A DNA stretch of 60,409 bases from an uncultured Lachnospiraceae bacterium (GTDB lineage: Bacteria; Bacillota; Clostridia; Lachnospirales; Lachnospiraceae). The notes under the pieces were generated by a model, which ran no database searches, was not told where the DNA came from, and worked only from the letters and a program-made list of their open reading frames with translations. Below, in pieces: positions 8,049 to 17,369 of the stretch (position 1 is its first letter; the number at the start of each line of letters is the position of its first letter). Location: NCBI GenBank assembly GCA_910588405.1, contig CAJUPT010000010.1, positions 1 through 60,409 on the forward strand, in the 5' to 3' direction. The translations under genes and the position numbers were made by a program.

Positions 8049-11000
8049 AGGAAGCAATGCAAAAAAAGCAGGCGGAAGTAAAAAAACCGGAACAAACGGC
8101 AGGCGAAGCACCGCCGGAAAGAACAGTACGGTGAAAAAAAAGCAGCAATCCTCCGTGGTTTTTCTGGATGAAATTTTGTTTTTGATCGCTCTTGCGGTTT
8201 CGATCCTGCTGCTGCTTGGCAATCTGCATCTGTGCGGCAGCCTGGGAGAGCGTCTGTATGCGTTTATGCATGGGGCGACAGGCGTGTTGGGCTATGTGTT
8301 TCCCTTTTTTCTTTTTGGCGGGATGGTTTTTTTCATCTCTAACCGGGAAAATTTGTCTGCCATGTTAAGGCTGTGGGCGGCAATTGTGGCTTTCTGGCTG
8401 CTTTGCGGCGTTTTTCAGCTGTTTGCCAGGGAAATTCCGGGGAAGCGGGCCTGGGAGCTGGCTGCGTATTTTGAAGCGGGACAGAAAGGGATCAGCGGCG
8501 GCGTGCTGGGCGGCGTGCTGAATGAATTGCTGCGGCCGATGCTGGGCGTCTGGGGGATGGCGGTGGTGTTAATCATCGGATTGATTCTGCTGACGGTTCT
8601 GATTACGGGACGGTCCTTTTTCCAGCCTGTAAAGCGGCGCGGCAAACGCATTTATTCTTCAGCCCGCCAGGATATGTATCATAGAAAGGAACAGTATGAC
8701 GAGCACCGTGCCCAGGCCAGAGAACGGAAACGGCAGGAAAAGGAACGGCTTGAACAGGAACGGCGGGAGCAGGAACTGGAGCAGGAGCTGGAGAATCAGA
8801 GGAGGACGGATCGCAAGAGTAAAGGGATGGTGAGGGACCCGCTTTTGAAGGAGGCCCAGGAATATGGCGAAATCATTTCAGGAATCCCCGATCCGATCAT
8901 GGCTGTAAATCCTGCGGACCAGTTCGAACAGGAGTCAAAACCGGATATGCCGTCCATTGGGCGGGGGAGGATTCTGTCTCCGCATCCCGACGAGAATGAG
9001 ACGATGTATGCGGGAAATGGGGCGGAGGAAGGTCAGGCGCCGAAGAAGGATGCTGACAGCGAGGCAGACTGGCTGTCTGCGATGTCCAGGGAGATGGATC
9101 AGATTTTCGCGCAGAAGGATATGAGAACGCTGGGCGAGCTGAACGCTGTGGAACATTCGGACAGGCAGGCAGCGGAAGGAGAAGGTGCGCTGACCGGAGG
9201 AAGCGAGGATTTTGATTATATAGAGATGACTGATCTGTACCCGGATGGAGAGACAGCGCTGTCCGGAGAAGATGATCTGTCCGGAAAATCAGCCGCATCC
9301 GGAGCGGCATGGGCGGAAACGAAGGACTATCCGGAGGAAAAGCAGGGAGAATTCAGCTTTAAGCGGTCCGCGGCTCAGGTGGATACGCGGACAGTGTCCA
9401 CAGCATCGGGAAAAGTGATCGAGGTGGAGGTGAAGCCGGAGGATCTGGTGGAAGAGCTTTCCCAGGCAACCGGATTTTCGGCAAAGCTGGCCGGGGATTC
9501 CGGGGGGACTGACAGCTGTGGTGATTATGGCAGCGCGGGAAATGGGCAGGCTTTTGGCGGTCAGAGCAGGGCTGAGACCAGCCGGGTATCGGGTGATTAT
9601 AACAGTGGTGGAGCTGGTCAGGCATTGGGCGGCCAGAATTATATGGGCGCGGGCGCAGCATCTGGCAGCGCTGTCGGCGTCCGGGCATCAGGAGGTCAGA
9701 ATACCGCGGCGGTACAGAAGACGGTTCCGCCGCCCGCCCCGCCTGCGCCGCCCAGGGAATACCATTATCCGCCGGTTCATCTGCTGACGCCGGTGTCCGG
9801 TAAGGCGGCGTCGGCGAATAAAAATTTCGAGCTGAAGGAGACGGCCATCAAGCTGCAGCAGACCTTAAAAAGCTTTGGCGTAGGCGTCAGCGTTACGAAT
9901 ATCAGCTGCGGTCCTGCCGTTACCCGGTTTGAGGTGTCGCCGGAGCAGGGCGTCAAGGTGAGCAAAATCGTATCCCTCACCGACGATATCAAGCTGAATC
10001 TGGCGGCGGCGGACATCCGTATCGAGGCGCCGATTCCCGGCAAGGCGGCGGTGGGCATCGAGGTGCCGAATAAGGAGAAGGTGACGGTATTCTTCCGGGA
10101 GCTGATTGAGTCGGAGGAATTCCGAAATCATCCTTCCAAGCTGGCCTTTGCCGTGGGCAAGGATCTGGCGGGAAAAATCATTGTCACCAATCTGGCCAGC
10201 ATGCCCCATCTGCTGATCGCGGGCGCTACGGGTTCCGGTAAGTCGGTGTGTATCAACACGCTGATTATGAGTTTGCTGTATAAGGCAAAGCCGGATGAAG
10301 TAAAGCTGATTATGGTGGACCCGAAGGTGGTGGAGCTAAGCGTTTACAATGGCATTCCCCATCTGCTGATTCCTGTGGTGACAGACCCTAAAAAAGCGGC
10401 CGGCGCTCTGAACTGGGCGGTGGCGGAGATGGATAACCGCTATAATAAATTCGCGGAATACGGCGTGCGGGATCTGGCGGGCTACAATGAAAAGATCAGG
10501 AAGCTGGGAAACGGGCCTGACGGGGAGCCGCTAAAGCCGCTGCCTCAGATCGTCATTATCGTGGACGAGCTTGCCGACCTGATGATGGTGGCGCCGGGAG
10601 AGGTGGAGGATGCCATCTGCCGTCTGGCCCAGCTAGCCAGGGCGGCGGGGCTTCATCTGGTGCTGGCCACCCAGCGGCCCTCAGTCAATGTGATCACCGG
10701 TCTGATCAAGGCGAATATGCCTTCCCGGATCGCCTTTGCCGTATCCTCTGGCGTGGATTCCCGTACCATTCTGGATATGCACGGGGCGGAGAAGCTTCTG
10801 GGAAAGGGCGATATGCTGTTTTCTCCGGCCGGATATCCCAAGCCGGTGCGGCTGCAGGGCGCCTTTATCTCCGATACGGAGGTTTCATCGGTGGTACAGT
10901 TTCTGGCGGACAATACGGACGGCCCGGTTTATCAGAGCGCCGTTCAGATGCAGCTGTCCATGGAGCAGAGCGGACTGCCCGGCAGCCCGGGCGGCGCTTC

Positions 11001-11232
11001 CGATCTGGACGCTTACTTTGTTCGGGCGGGACGGTTTGTCATCGAGAAGGAAAAGGCTTCCAGCGGCATGCTGCAGAGAGCTTTTAAAATCGGTTTTAAC
11101 CGGGCGGCCAGAATCGTGGACCAGCTGGCGGCCGCCGGCGTGGTAGGCGATGAGGAAGGCACCAAGGCGAGAAAAATTCTTATGACAATGGAAGAATTTG
11201 AAACATATTTGGCGGAAAATCAGATAGAGTAG
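8035..11232 (+). CDS. ftsK: FtsK/SpoIIIE DNA translocase
   Basis: A 1065-residue DNA pump that moves chromosomal DNA through the division or sporulation septum. The Lys/Ala-rich start (1-40) is followed by four membrane helices (about 45-200), a long charged linker, and a Gly/Ser/Gln-rich low-complexity stretch near 480-560 with repeated GGQ-type units. The motor domain follows, with Walker A GATGSGKS (730-737) and Walker B IIVDELADLMM (Asp844, Glu845). The C-terminal ~65 residues form the winged-helix gamma domain that reads oriented DNA sites. AGGAGG lies 7 bases before ATG 8035. It is longer than Bacillus SpoIIIE (about 790 residues) because of the linker. Confidence 0.95.
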   Translation: MAASKGSNAKKAGGSKKTGTNGRRSTAGKNSTVKKKQQSSVVFLDEILFLIALAVSILLLLGNLHLCGSLGERLYAFMHGATGVLGYVFPFFLFGGMVFFISNRENLSAMLRLWAAIVAFWLLCGVFQLFAREIPGKRAWELAAYFEAGQKGISGGVLGGVLNELLRPMLGVWGMAVVLIIGLILLTVLITGRSFFQPVKRRGKRIYSSARQDMYHRKEQYDEHRAQARERKRQEKERLEQERREQELEQELENQRRTDRKSKGMVRDPLLKEAQEYGEIISGIPDPIMAVNPADQFEQESKPDMPSIGRGRILSPHPDENETMYAGNGAEEGQAPKKDADSEADWLSAMSREMDQIFAQKDMRTLGELNAVEHSDRQAAEGEGALTGGSEDFDYIEMTDLYPDGETALSGEDDLSGKSAASGAAWAETKDYPEEKQGEFSFKRSAAQVDTRTVSTASGKVIEVEVKPEDLVEELSQATGFSAKLAGDSGGTDSCGDYGSAGNGQAFGGQSRAETSRVSGDYNSGGAGQALGGQNYMGAGAASGSAVGVRASGGQNTAAVQKTVPPPAPPAPPREYHYPPVHLLTPVSGKAASANKNFELKETAIKLQQTLKSFGVGVSVTNISCGPAVTRFEVSPEQGVKVSKIVSLTDDIKLNLAAADIRIEAPIPGKAAVGIEVPNKEKVTVFFRELIESEEFRNHPSKLAFAVGKDLAGKIIVTNLASMPHLLIAGATGSGKSVCINTLIMSLLYKAKPDEVKLIMVDPKVVELSVYNGIPHLLIPVVTDPKKAAGALNWAVAEMDNRYNKFAEYGVRDLAGYNEKIRKLGNGPDGEPLKPLPQIVIIVDELADLMMVAPGEVEDAICRLAQLARAAGLHLVLATQRPSVNVITGLIKANMPSRIAFAVSSGVDSRTILDMHGAEKLLGKGDMLFSPAGYPKPVRLQGAFISDTEVSSVVQFLADNTDGPVYQSAVQMQLSMEQSGLPGSPGGASDLDAYFVRAGRFVIEKEKASSGMLQRAFKIGFNRAARIVDQLAAAGVVGDEEGTKARKILMTMEEFETYLAENQIE

Positions 11233-11266
11233 TATAGAGAAGTTGTGAATATAGGGGGGAGCGAAT

Positions 11267-12742
11267 ATGCGGCTTTGCCAACTGTTAGAAAATGTAAGCT
11301 ATGAATTAAAGCAGGGAAAAGAGGATGTGGAAGTCACTTCTCTGGTATACGATTCCAGAAAGGTGGAGCCGGGCTCCGTGTTTTTGTGCATCAGCGGCAC
11401 GAAAAATGACGCCCACCAGTTTATCCCGGCTGCGGTAAAGGCCGGGGCTGCCGCGGTGGTGGTGGAAAAGGATGTGGAAGTGGAGGAAAGCGTCACGGTG
11501 GTCCGGGTGGATTCGGCCAGAGCCGCTCTGGCCCGGATGTCCTGTATTTATTTCGGTCGCCCCACCGATCAGATGATCACCATCGGCGTCACCGGCACCA
11601 AGGGAAAAACCACTACCACCCATATGATGAAGGCGATACTGGAAAAAGCGGGGAAAAAGGTGGGTATGATCGGCACCAACGGCGCTTACATCGACGGGAA
11701 GCTGTATCCCACAAAGAATACCACGCCGGAATCCTATGAGCTGATGAATTATTTTCGGCAGATGGTGGAGGCGGGCTGTCAGTATATGATCATGGAGGTG
11801 TCCTCCCAGGGGCTGAAAATGCATCGGGTGGAGGGGATTACCTTTGATTACGGGGTGTTTACCAATATTTCCCCCGATCATATCGGACCCGACGAGCATA
11901 AGGACTTTGAAGAATATCTGTATTATAAGAGCCGGATGTTAAAAATCTGCCGTCACGGTATCGCGAATATGGACGACGAGCATTTTGAACAGGCGGCGAA
12001 GGATCATGCCGGCAGTCTGATGACCTACGGGCTGAATCCGAAGGCGGATCTGTATATCGACCATGTGAAATATTTATCGGAGCATGGTTTTTTAGGCATT
12101 GCTTTTGATCTGGAAGGCGCGGCAAACTATCATGTGCGGGTTAATATTCCGGGTCTGTTCAATGCGTATAACGCGCTGGCGGCCATCTGTCTGGCACAGG
12201 AATTGAAGCTTGACAGAAAAGCGGTGACAGAGGCGTTAAATGAGATTACGGTAAACGGCAGAATGGAGCGGGTTTACACCGGGGAATTTTCGGTGATTGT
12301 GGACTACGCCCACAATGCGGTCAGTATGCACAGCCTGCTGGAGACTTTAAGGGCCTATGAGCCGGGCCGGCTGATCTGCCTCTTTGGCTGCGGCGGAAAC
12401 CGGGATAAATCACGGCGGTATGATATGGGGGAAATCGGCGGCAGGATGGCGGATCTGTGTATCATTACGGCGGATAATTCCCGGTGGGAAAAGGTGGAGG
12501 ATATATTAAACGACATCAAGACCGGGCTGGCGAAGACGGAAGGAAACTATATCGAGATCCCTGACCGCAGGGAAGCGATCCGGTACGGCATCGAGCATGC
12601 GAAGCCGGGGGATATGATCGCGATGATCGGCAAGGGACATGAGGATTACCAGGAGGTGGAGGGCGTCCGCCATCCGTTTCTGGACAGCGCCGTGGCAAAA
12701 GAATGTCTTGCCGAATGCGGGTTGGTTGGTAGTGTCAAGTGA
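11267..12742 (+). CDS. murE: UDP-N-acetylmuramyl-tripeptide synthetase MurE
   Basis: This 491-residue Mur ligase adds the third amino acid to UDP-MurNAc-L-Ala-D-Glu during peptidoglycan synthesis in the cytoplasm. The ATP-binding motif GVTGTKGKTTTTHM (about 107-120), the VEVSSQGLKMHRV segment of the central domain and the C-terminal HNAVSMHSLL region are all present. The amino-acid-specificity motif, DNPR in meso-diaminopimelate enzymes, reads DNSR (in TADNSRWEKVEDI); the Arg points to diaminopimelate, but Pro is replaced by Ser. A GGGGGGAGCG site precedes ATG 11267. murF follows, separated by a structured repeat. Confidence 0.95.
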   Translation: MRLCQLLENVSYELKQGKEDVEVTSLVYDSRKVEPGSVFLCISGTKNDAHQFIPAAVKAGAAAVVVEKDVEVEESVTVVRVDSARAALARMSCIYFGRPTDQMITIGVTGTKGKTTTTHMMKAILEKAGKKVGMIGTNGAYIDGKLYPTKNTTPESYELMNYFRQMVEAGCQYMIMEVSSQGLKMHRVEGITFDYGVFTNISPDHIGPDEHKDFEEYLYYKSRMLKICRHGIANMDDEHFEQAAKDHAGSLMTYGLNPKADLYIDHVKYLSEHGFLGIAFDLEGAANYHVRVNIPGLFNAYNALAAICLAQELKLDRKAVTEALNEITVNGRMERVYTGEFSVIVDYAHNAVSMHSLLETLRAYEPGRLICLFGCGGNRDKSRRYDMGEIGGRMADLCIITADNSRWEKVEDILNDIKTGLAKTEGNYIEIPDRREAIRYGIEHAKPGDMIAMIGKGHEDYQEVEGVRHPFLDSAVAKECLAECGLVGSVK

Positions 12743-12743
12743 T

Positions 12744-12946
12744 CTATGAAAAACAGCAGCGAACCGTACAAGCCCCTGGAAAATAGTAAGCGGCTAAAAA
12801 ACACCCGCTAACTATTTCCCATGCGTCGCACGCAAGGGCCTAAAGAACAGGCCCTAAGTGCTCTAGCGAGGGAGGATTTACTGACGCATCAGCGGCAGGA
12901 AATTCTCCCAGATTCATGGGGCTTGGGAGGGGAGTTGCGGAACTCA
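12744..12946 (+). repeat. Structured intergenic repeat, copy 1 (murE-murF gap)
   Basis: Nearly the whole gap holds nested inverted repeats shared with the def-fmt gap and the window's right end. An outer stem CAAGCCCC (12769-12776) / GGGGCTTG (12918-12925) encloses two modules. Module C has GGAAAATAGT (12778-12787) against ACTATTTCCC, and a hairpin AGGGCCT (12835-12841) / AGGCCCT (12849-12855). Module B has GGGAGGATTT (12870-12879) / AAATTCTCCC (12900-12909) with an inner CTG/CAG pair (12881-12883 / 12896-12898). It begins with CTATGAAAAACAGCAGCG and ends near GCGGAACT, shortly before the murF ribosome binding site. Comparison with the other copies shows compensatory changes in stems. Confidence 0.8.
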
Positions 12947-12970
12947 ATTTGAGGAAGGAAGTATAACGCT

Positions 12971-14428
12971 ATGGATCAGATGACCATAAAAGAGATTCTG
13001 GAAGCGACAGGCGGCCGGCTGCTGCAGGGAAGCATGGAGACGCCTGTAAAAAATCTGGTGATCGATTCCAGGAAAATAGAAGCGGGGGATTTATTTATCC
13101 CTTTTCGCGGGGAGCGGACAGACGGACACCGGTTTCTGACATCGGCTTTTGAATCCGGCGCGGCGGCCTGCCTGACGGAGACGGAGCAGGTACAGGTTCC
13201 GGCCGGGAAACCGCTGGTTTTGATCGAAGACAGCCGTAAGGCCCTGCAGGATATCGGGGCTTACTACCGGAATCGGCTATCCCTTACGATTGTGGGAGTG
13301 ACCGGCAGCGTGGGGAAAACCTCTACCCGGGAGATGGTCGTCAGGGCGTTGTCGGCAGGGTTCCGGGTCTGCGGTACCCATGGCAATTATAACGGACAGC
13401 TAGGGGTTCCCATTACGCTGGCTCAGATTACGGAGCATCCGGAAAAACAGGCTAAAGGCGCATTTTGTCGAAATACGGGGCATTCAGAAAAATGTGTTGG
13501 CGGCACATCCGATCAAATTGGAACTGAGAGACAGGCGGCGGTTCTTGAAATGGGTATGAGCCTGCCGGGGGAGATGGGGATTATCTCGCGGATTGCCCGG
13601 GTGAATGCGGCCGTAGTCACCAATATCGGTATTTCCCATATCGAGAGTCTGGGGTCCAGGGACAGAATCTGCCAGGAAAAACTGCATATCACGGACGGGA
13701 TGGGGCCGGAGGGCCTGCTGGTTCTGAACGGGGACGACGATATGCTGCGTAAATATGGCCCGGAACAGCCCTTTAGGAAGGTATGGTACGGCACGGGAGA
13801 AGCCTGCGATTACCGGGCGGCGGAGATCCGCACGGAGGAGAACCGGGCGGTGTTTCAGATTGTATGGAAGGGCAGGAAGCTCCCCATCCGGCTGAACGTG
13901 CCGGGCATGCATAATGTGATGAACAGTCTGGCGGCCGTAGCCGCGGCCCATGAGCTGGGCGTGCCCATGGAGCAGGCCGTAAAGGCCATCGAGGGCTTTC
14001 ATGGTTTTTCCCGCAGACTGGAATTTATGGAAGCAGGCGGACTCAGGTTTATCGATGACAGCTACAATGCCTGCCCTGACTCCATGAAAGCGGCTCTGCA
14101 GGTACTGGACTCCGTGGAATGCCCGGGAAAAAGAATTGCCGTGCTGGCGGATATGTGGGAGCTTGGACCGGATTCTCCTAAATTTCATTATGAGACAGGG
14201 GTTTTCGGCGGTTCGCTGGGGATTCAGGAATATCTGATCATCGGAGAGCGGGCGAAAGAGATTGGCCGTGGCGTGGAGGAAGCCTGCCCGAAAGCACATG
14301 TGCGCTATTTTATGGAGAATAAAGCGGCGGCGGAGGCTTTGCAGGCGATTGCAGGACCGGAGGATTTGATTTTACTGAAAGGGTCCAACGGTATGCACCT
14401 TAACGAGATTGTGGAGCTGCTGCAATGA
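12971..14428 (+). CDS. murF: UDP-N-acetylmuramoyl-tripeptide--D-alanyl-D-alanine ligase MurF
   Basis: This 485-residue Mur ligase attaches D-Ala-D-Ala to the UDP-MurNAc tripeptide, the last cytoplasmic step of the stem peptide. The Mur ATP loop GVTGSVGKTSTREM (about 112-125), the AVLEMGMSLPGEMG strand and the DDSYNACPDSM motif are present. Relative to typical MurF there is an extra segment of about 25-30 residues (roughly 155-186) between the NGQLGVPITL and AVLEMGMS motifs, containing two His and two Cys. AGGAAGG precedes ATG 12971. Its stop overlaps the priA start (ATGA). Confidence 0.93.
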   Translation: MDQMTIKEILEATGGRLLQGSMETPVKNLVIDSRKIEAGDLFIPFRGERTDGHRFLTSAFESGAAACLTETEQVQVPAGKPLVLIEDSRKALQDIGAYYRNRLSLTIVGVTGSVGKTSTREMVVRALSAGFRVCGTHGNYNGQLGVPITLAQITEHPEKQAKGAFCRNTGHSEKCVGGTSDQIGTERQAAVLEMGMSLPGEMGIISRIARVNAAVVTNIGISHIESLGSRDRICQEKLHITDGMGPEGLLVLNGDDDMLRKYGPEQPFRKVWYGTGEACDYRAAEIRTEENRAVFQIVWKGRKLPIRLNVPGMHNVMNSLAAVAAAHELGVPMEQAVKAIEGFHGFSRRLEFMEAGGLRFIDDSYNACPDSMKAALQVLDSVECPGKRIAVLADMWELGPDSPKFHYETGVFGGSLGIQEYLIIGERAKEIGRGVEEACPKAHVRYFMENKAAAEALQAIAGPEDLILLKGSNGMHLNEIVELLQ

Positions 14429-16641
14429 TTTATGCTGATGTGATTGTGGACATTGCCCAGGGAAATCTGGACCGGGTGTTTCAGTACCGGATTCCGGCTT
14501 CTCTAGAGGGAAAGCTGGAGGAGGGGTCTCCGGTGATGATTCCCTTCGGAAAGGGGAACCGGCTGATTAAAGGCTATGTGACAGGGTTTTCCGATACCAC
14601 GGACTATAACCCCGAGGCCATAAAAGAAATCCGCAGTCTTGTGGTCGGCGGCATGTCCATCGAGCAGCGGCTTCTTTCGCTGGCCGTCTGGATGAAAAAA
14701 AAGTATGGCTGTACGCTGATTCAGGCAATGAAGACGGTGATGCCGGTAAAGAAAAAAATCCGGACCCGTAAGGACCGTTTTCTGGTGCGGACAATGACCG
14801 TGGAGGAGCTCCACGGTCTGTTGTCCGTCTGCCGGAAGAAAAACCAGAAGGCCCGTATCCGCCTGCTGGAAGCTCTGGTTCAGGACGAGGCCATTCCCTA
14901 TGACGTGATTCTGAATAAATTAAATATCGGCAAATCTACGCTGGACAGTATTCTGGAATCGGGGGCCGCCCGGCTGGAAGAAAAGCGGAAAAGGCCGGAT
15001 AACCGGAATCAGGGCGAGACGGCGCCCTTTGTCTCCTTAAACGGGCAGCAGCGTCAGATCGCGGAAGAGTTTATCCGGAATTTTGACAGCGGAAATCCGG
15101 GCATTTCTCTGATTCACGGGGTGACAGGCAGCGGCAAAACGGAAGTCTATATGGAGATGATCGCCCATGTGGTGTCTCAGGGAAAGCAGGCTATTATGCT
15201 GATTCCGGAGATTTCTCTGACTTACCAGACCGTCATGCGGTTTTACCGCAGATTCGGGGATCAGGCTGCCTTTATCCATTCCCGGCTCTCTCAGGGGGAG
15301 CGGTACGAGCGGTTTGAACAGGCCAGAAACGGGGAGATCAGCATGATGATCGGTCCCCGTTCGGCGCTGTTTACCCCTTTTGAGCGGCTGGGGCTGATTG
15401 TCATAGACGAGGAGCATGAGGGCGCCTATAAGAGTGAGACGGTGCCCCGCTATCACAGCATCGACGTGGCCAGACGGCTGGCGAAGGACGCGGGGGCCGG
15501 ACTGGTGCTGGGCTCGGCCACGCCCTCCGTGGATTCCTATACCCACGCTCTGAAGGGGGAATACCGGCTGTATCGGCTGAGTCAGAGGGCCCAGAAAGGC
15601 AGCGCGCTGCCCCGGGTGTCTGTGGTGGATCTGCGTAAGGAGCTGGAACAGGGGAACAGAAGCATATTCAGCAGGGAGCTGTATCAGGCAGTCTGCGACC
15701 GTCTGGAGAAAAAGGAGCAGGTGATGCTGTTTTTAAACCGGCGGGGCTATGCAAGCTTTGTGTCCTGCAGAAGCTGCGGCCGGCCGGTGAACTGTCCCCA
15801 TTGTGACGTGTCCTTAAAAGCCCATCGAGACGGCCGGTTAGTCTGTCATTACTGCGGCTATTCCATTCCCATCCCAAAGCTGTGCCCCTCCTGCGGCTCC
15901 CCTTATATCGCCGGCTTCGGCACGGGAACCCAGAAGGTGGAAACCATGGCGGCGCAAGTATTCCCCCAGGCAAGGATTCTCAGGATGGATCAGGATACCA
16001 CGTCGGGAAAAGAGGGACATCAGAAAATTTTGGCCGCCTTTATGGCCGGGGAGGCGGATATTCTGATCGGTACCCAGATGATTGTAAAAGGACATGATTT
16101 TCCGAATGTGACGCTGGTGGCGGCGCTGGCGGCGGATCTGTCTTTGTACGCAGGGGATTTTAAAAGCACGGAGAGAACCTTTCAGCTGCTGACCCAGGCG
16201 GCGGGCCGGGCTGGCCGGGGAGAAAAGGCGGGACAGATGATTATCCAGACCTATACGCCGGAGCATTACAGCATCCGGGCGGCGGCCAGACAGGATTACC
16301 AGATGTTCTATGAGGAGGAAATGACCTACCGCCGAATGATGGAATATCCGCCCTGCAGGGAGATGGCCGTGATGACGCTGTCCTCCAAAGACGAGAGAAA
16401 GGCAGCGGCGGCGGCCAAAGAGATCGCCGGGCGGCTGTCCGGGTCGGCCGCCCCGGAAACGCTGCAGGTAATCGGCCCGGCAGACGCGGCCATTCCCAGA
16501 ATCAACGATATTTATTATAAAATGATTTATATGAAATCTGCCGATATCAGGCTGATTTTCAGCGCCATTCGTCAGGTCCGGAGATTTTATGAATGGACGG
16601 ATTGGAAAAAAAGTGTTATGATACAATTTGATTATATGTAA
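14425..16641 (+). CDS. priA: Primosomal protein N' (PriA helicase)
   Basis: A 738-residue replication-restart helicase that reloads the replisome at stalled forks. The N-terminal DNA-binding domain (1-110) is followed by the helicase core with Walker A GVTGSGKTEVY (about 232-242), the DEEH box (IDEEHEGAYK) and motif VI-like QAAGRAGRG. Eight zinc-binding cysteines lie in paired CXXC motifs (CRSCGRPVNCPHC and CHYCG...CPSCG, about 450-490). It overlaps murF by four bases (ATGA), so the two are translationally coupled, and def follows 23 bases later. Confidence 0.96.
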   Translation: MIYADVIVDIAQGNLDRVFQYRIPASLEGKLEEGSPVMIPFGKGNRLIKGYVTGFSDTTDYNPEAIKEIRSLVVGGMSIEQRLLSLAVWMKKKYGCTLIQAMKTVMPVKKKIRTRKDRFLVRTMTVEELHGLLSVCRKKNQKARIRLLEALVQDEAIPYDVILNKLNIGKSTLDSILESGAARLEEKRKRPDNRNQGETAPFVSLNGQQRQIAEEFIRNFDSGNPGISLIHGVTGSGKTEVYMEMIAHVVSQGKQAIMLIPEISLTYQTVMRFYRRFGDQAAFIHSRLSQGERYERFEQARNGEISMMIGPRSALFTPFERLGLIVIDEEHEGAYKSETVPRYHSIDVARRLAKDAGAGLVLGSATPSVDSYTHALKGEYRLYRLSQRAQKGSALPRVSVVDLRKELEQGNRSIFSRELYQAVCDRLEKKEQVMLFLNRRGYASFVSCRSCGRPVNCPHCDVSLKAHRDGRLVCHYCGYSIPIPKLCPSCGSPYIAGFGTGTQKVETMAAQVFPQARILRMDQDTTSGKEGHQKILAAFMAGEADILIGTQMIVKGHDFPNVTLVAALAADLSLYAGDFKSTERTFQLLTQAAGRAGRGEKAGQMIIQTYTPEHYSIRAAARQDYQMFYEEEMTYRRMMEYPPCREMAVMTLSSKDERKAAAAAKEIAGRLSGSAAPETLQVIGPADAAIPRINDIYYKMIYMKSADIRLIFSAIRQVRRFYEWTDWKKSVMIQFDYM

Positions 16642-16664
16642 AATTAAACGCAAGGAGCGATAAT

Positions 16665-17135
16665 ATGGCCATCAGAAACATACGGACTATGGGGGACGAT
16701 ATTTTAACAAAGCACTGCAAAGAGGTAAAGGAGATGACGCCGAAGACCAGAAACCTGATTGAGGACATGCTGGATACCATGTATCTGGCCGGCGGCGTGG
16801 GACTGGCGGCGCCCCAGGTGGGTATTCTGAAACGGATTGCGGTGGTAGACGTAGGAGACGGACCGATTGTGATGGTGAATCCGGAGATCGTTGAGACCGC
16901 AGGGGAGCAAAGCGGCATGGAGGGCTGTCTGAGCCTGCCGGGCAAGCATGCCCTGGTCACTCGTCCAAATTATGTGAAAATAAGGGCATTTGACAGAAAT
17001 ATGGAGCCTTTTGAGGCGGAAGGGGAAGAACTGCTGGCCCGGGCCATTCTGCATGAGTACGATCATCTGGAAGGCATTATGTATGTGGATATCATGGAGG
17101 GCGAGCTGGAGGACGTGCCGGAGGAAGAAGAGTAA
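16665..17135 (+). CDS. def: Peptide deformylase
   Basis: A 156-residue metalloenzyme that removes the N-formyl group from nascent proteins. All three signature motifs are present: GVGLAAPQVG (about 45-54), EGCLSLP with the metal-ligand Cys (about 87-93), and HEYDHLEGI with the two His ligands and catalytic Glu (about 129-137). AAGGAG lies 7-8 bases before ATG 16665. It pairs functionally with fmt, which adds the formyl group; the two are separated by a structured repeat. The length is normal for the family. Confidence 0.96.
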   Translation: MAIRNIRTMGDDILTKHCKEVKEMTPKTRNLIEDMLDTMYLAGGVGLAAPQVGILKRIAVVDVGDGPIVMVNPEIVETAGEQSGMEGCLSLPGKHALVTRPNYVKIRAFDRNMEPFEAEGEELLARAILHEYDHLEGIMYVDIMEGELEDVPEEEE

Positions 17136-17140
17136 CTCAT

Positions 17141-17354
17141 CTGCGGTACTATGAAAACAGCAGCGGATCGGACAAGCCCCGGGAGGATTTACAGACGTTT
17201 TAACGGCTGGAAATTCTCCCAGGTGGAAGGGGCTTGGAAAATAGTAAGCAGCTAAAAGACACCCGCTAACTATTTTCCATGCATCGCACGTAAGGGTCTA
17301 AAAGACAGACCCTAAGTGCTCATAGCGATGGAAGAGAAGCTGCGGTACTATGAA
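17141..17354 (+). repeat. Structured intergenic repeat, copy 2 (def-fmt gap)
   Basis: The gap is bounded by a perfect 15-bp direct repeat CTGCGGTACTATGAA (17141-17155 and 17340-17354). Inside, the outer stem CAAGCCCC (17173-17180) / GGGGCTTG (17229-17236) encloses only module B: GGGAGGATTT (17181-17190) / AAATTCTCCC (17211-17220), with inner CAG (17192-17194) / CTG (17207-17209). Module C follows rather than being enclosed: GGAAAATAGT (17236-17245) / ACTATTTTCC (17269-17278), then AGGGTCT (17293-17299) / AGACCCT (17307-17313). The right boundary lies 2 bases before the fmt ribosome binding site. Module order differs from copy 1. Confidence 0.8.
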
Positions 17355-17369
17355 TAAGGAGGCGGCATT

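Noticed and set aside
13484..14299. 271-residue minus-strand frame opposite murF
   Set aside because: murF is unambiguous on the plus strand; the antisense frame has no motif or start signal.
15838..16653. 271-residue minus-strand frame opposite priA
   Set aside because: It is a shadow frame opposite the priA zinc and helicase motifs.
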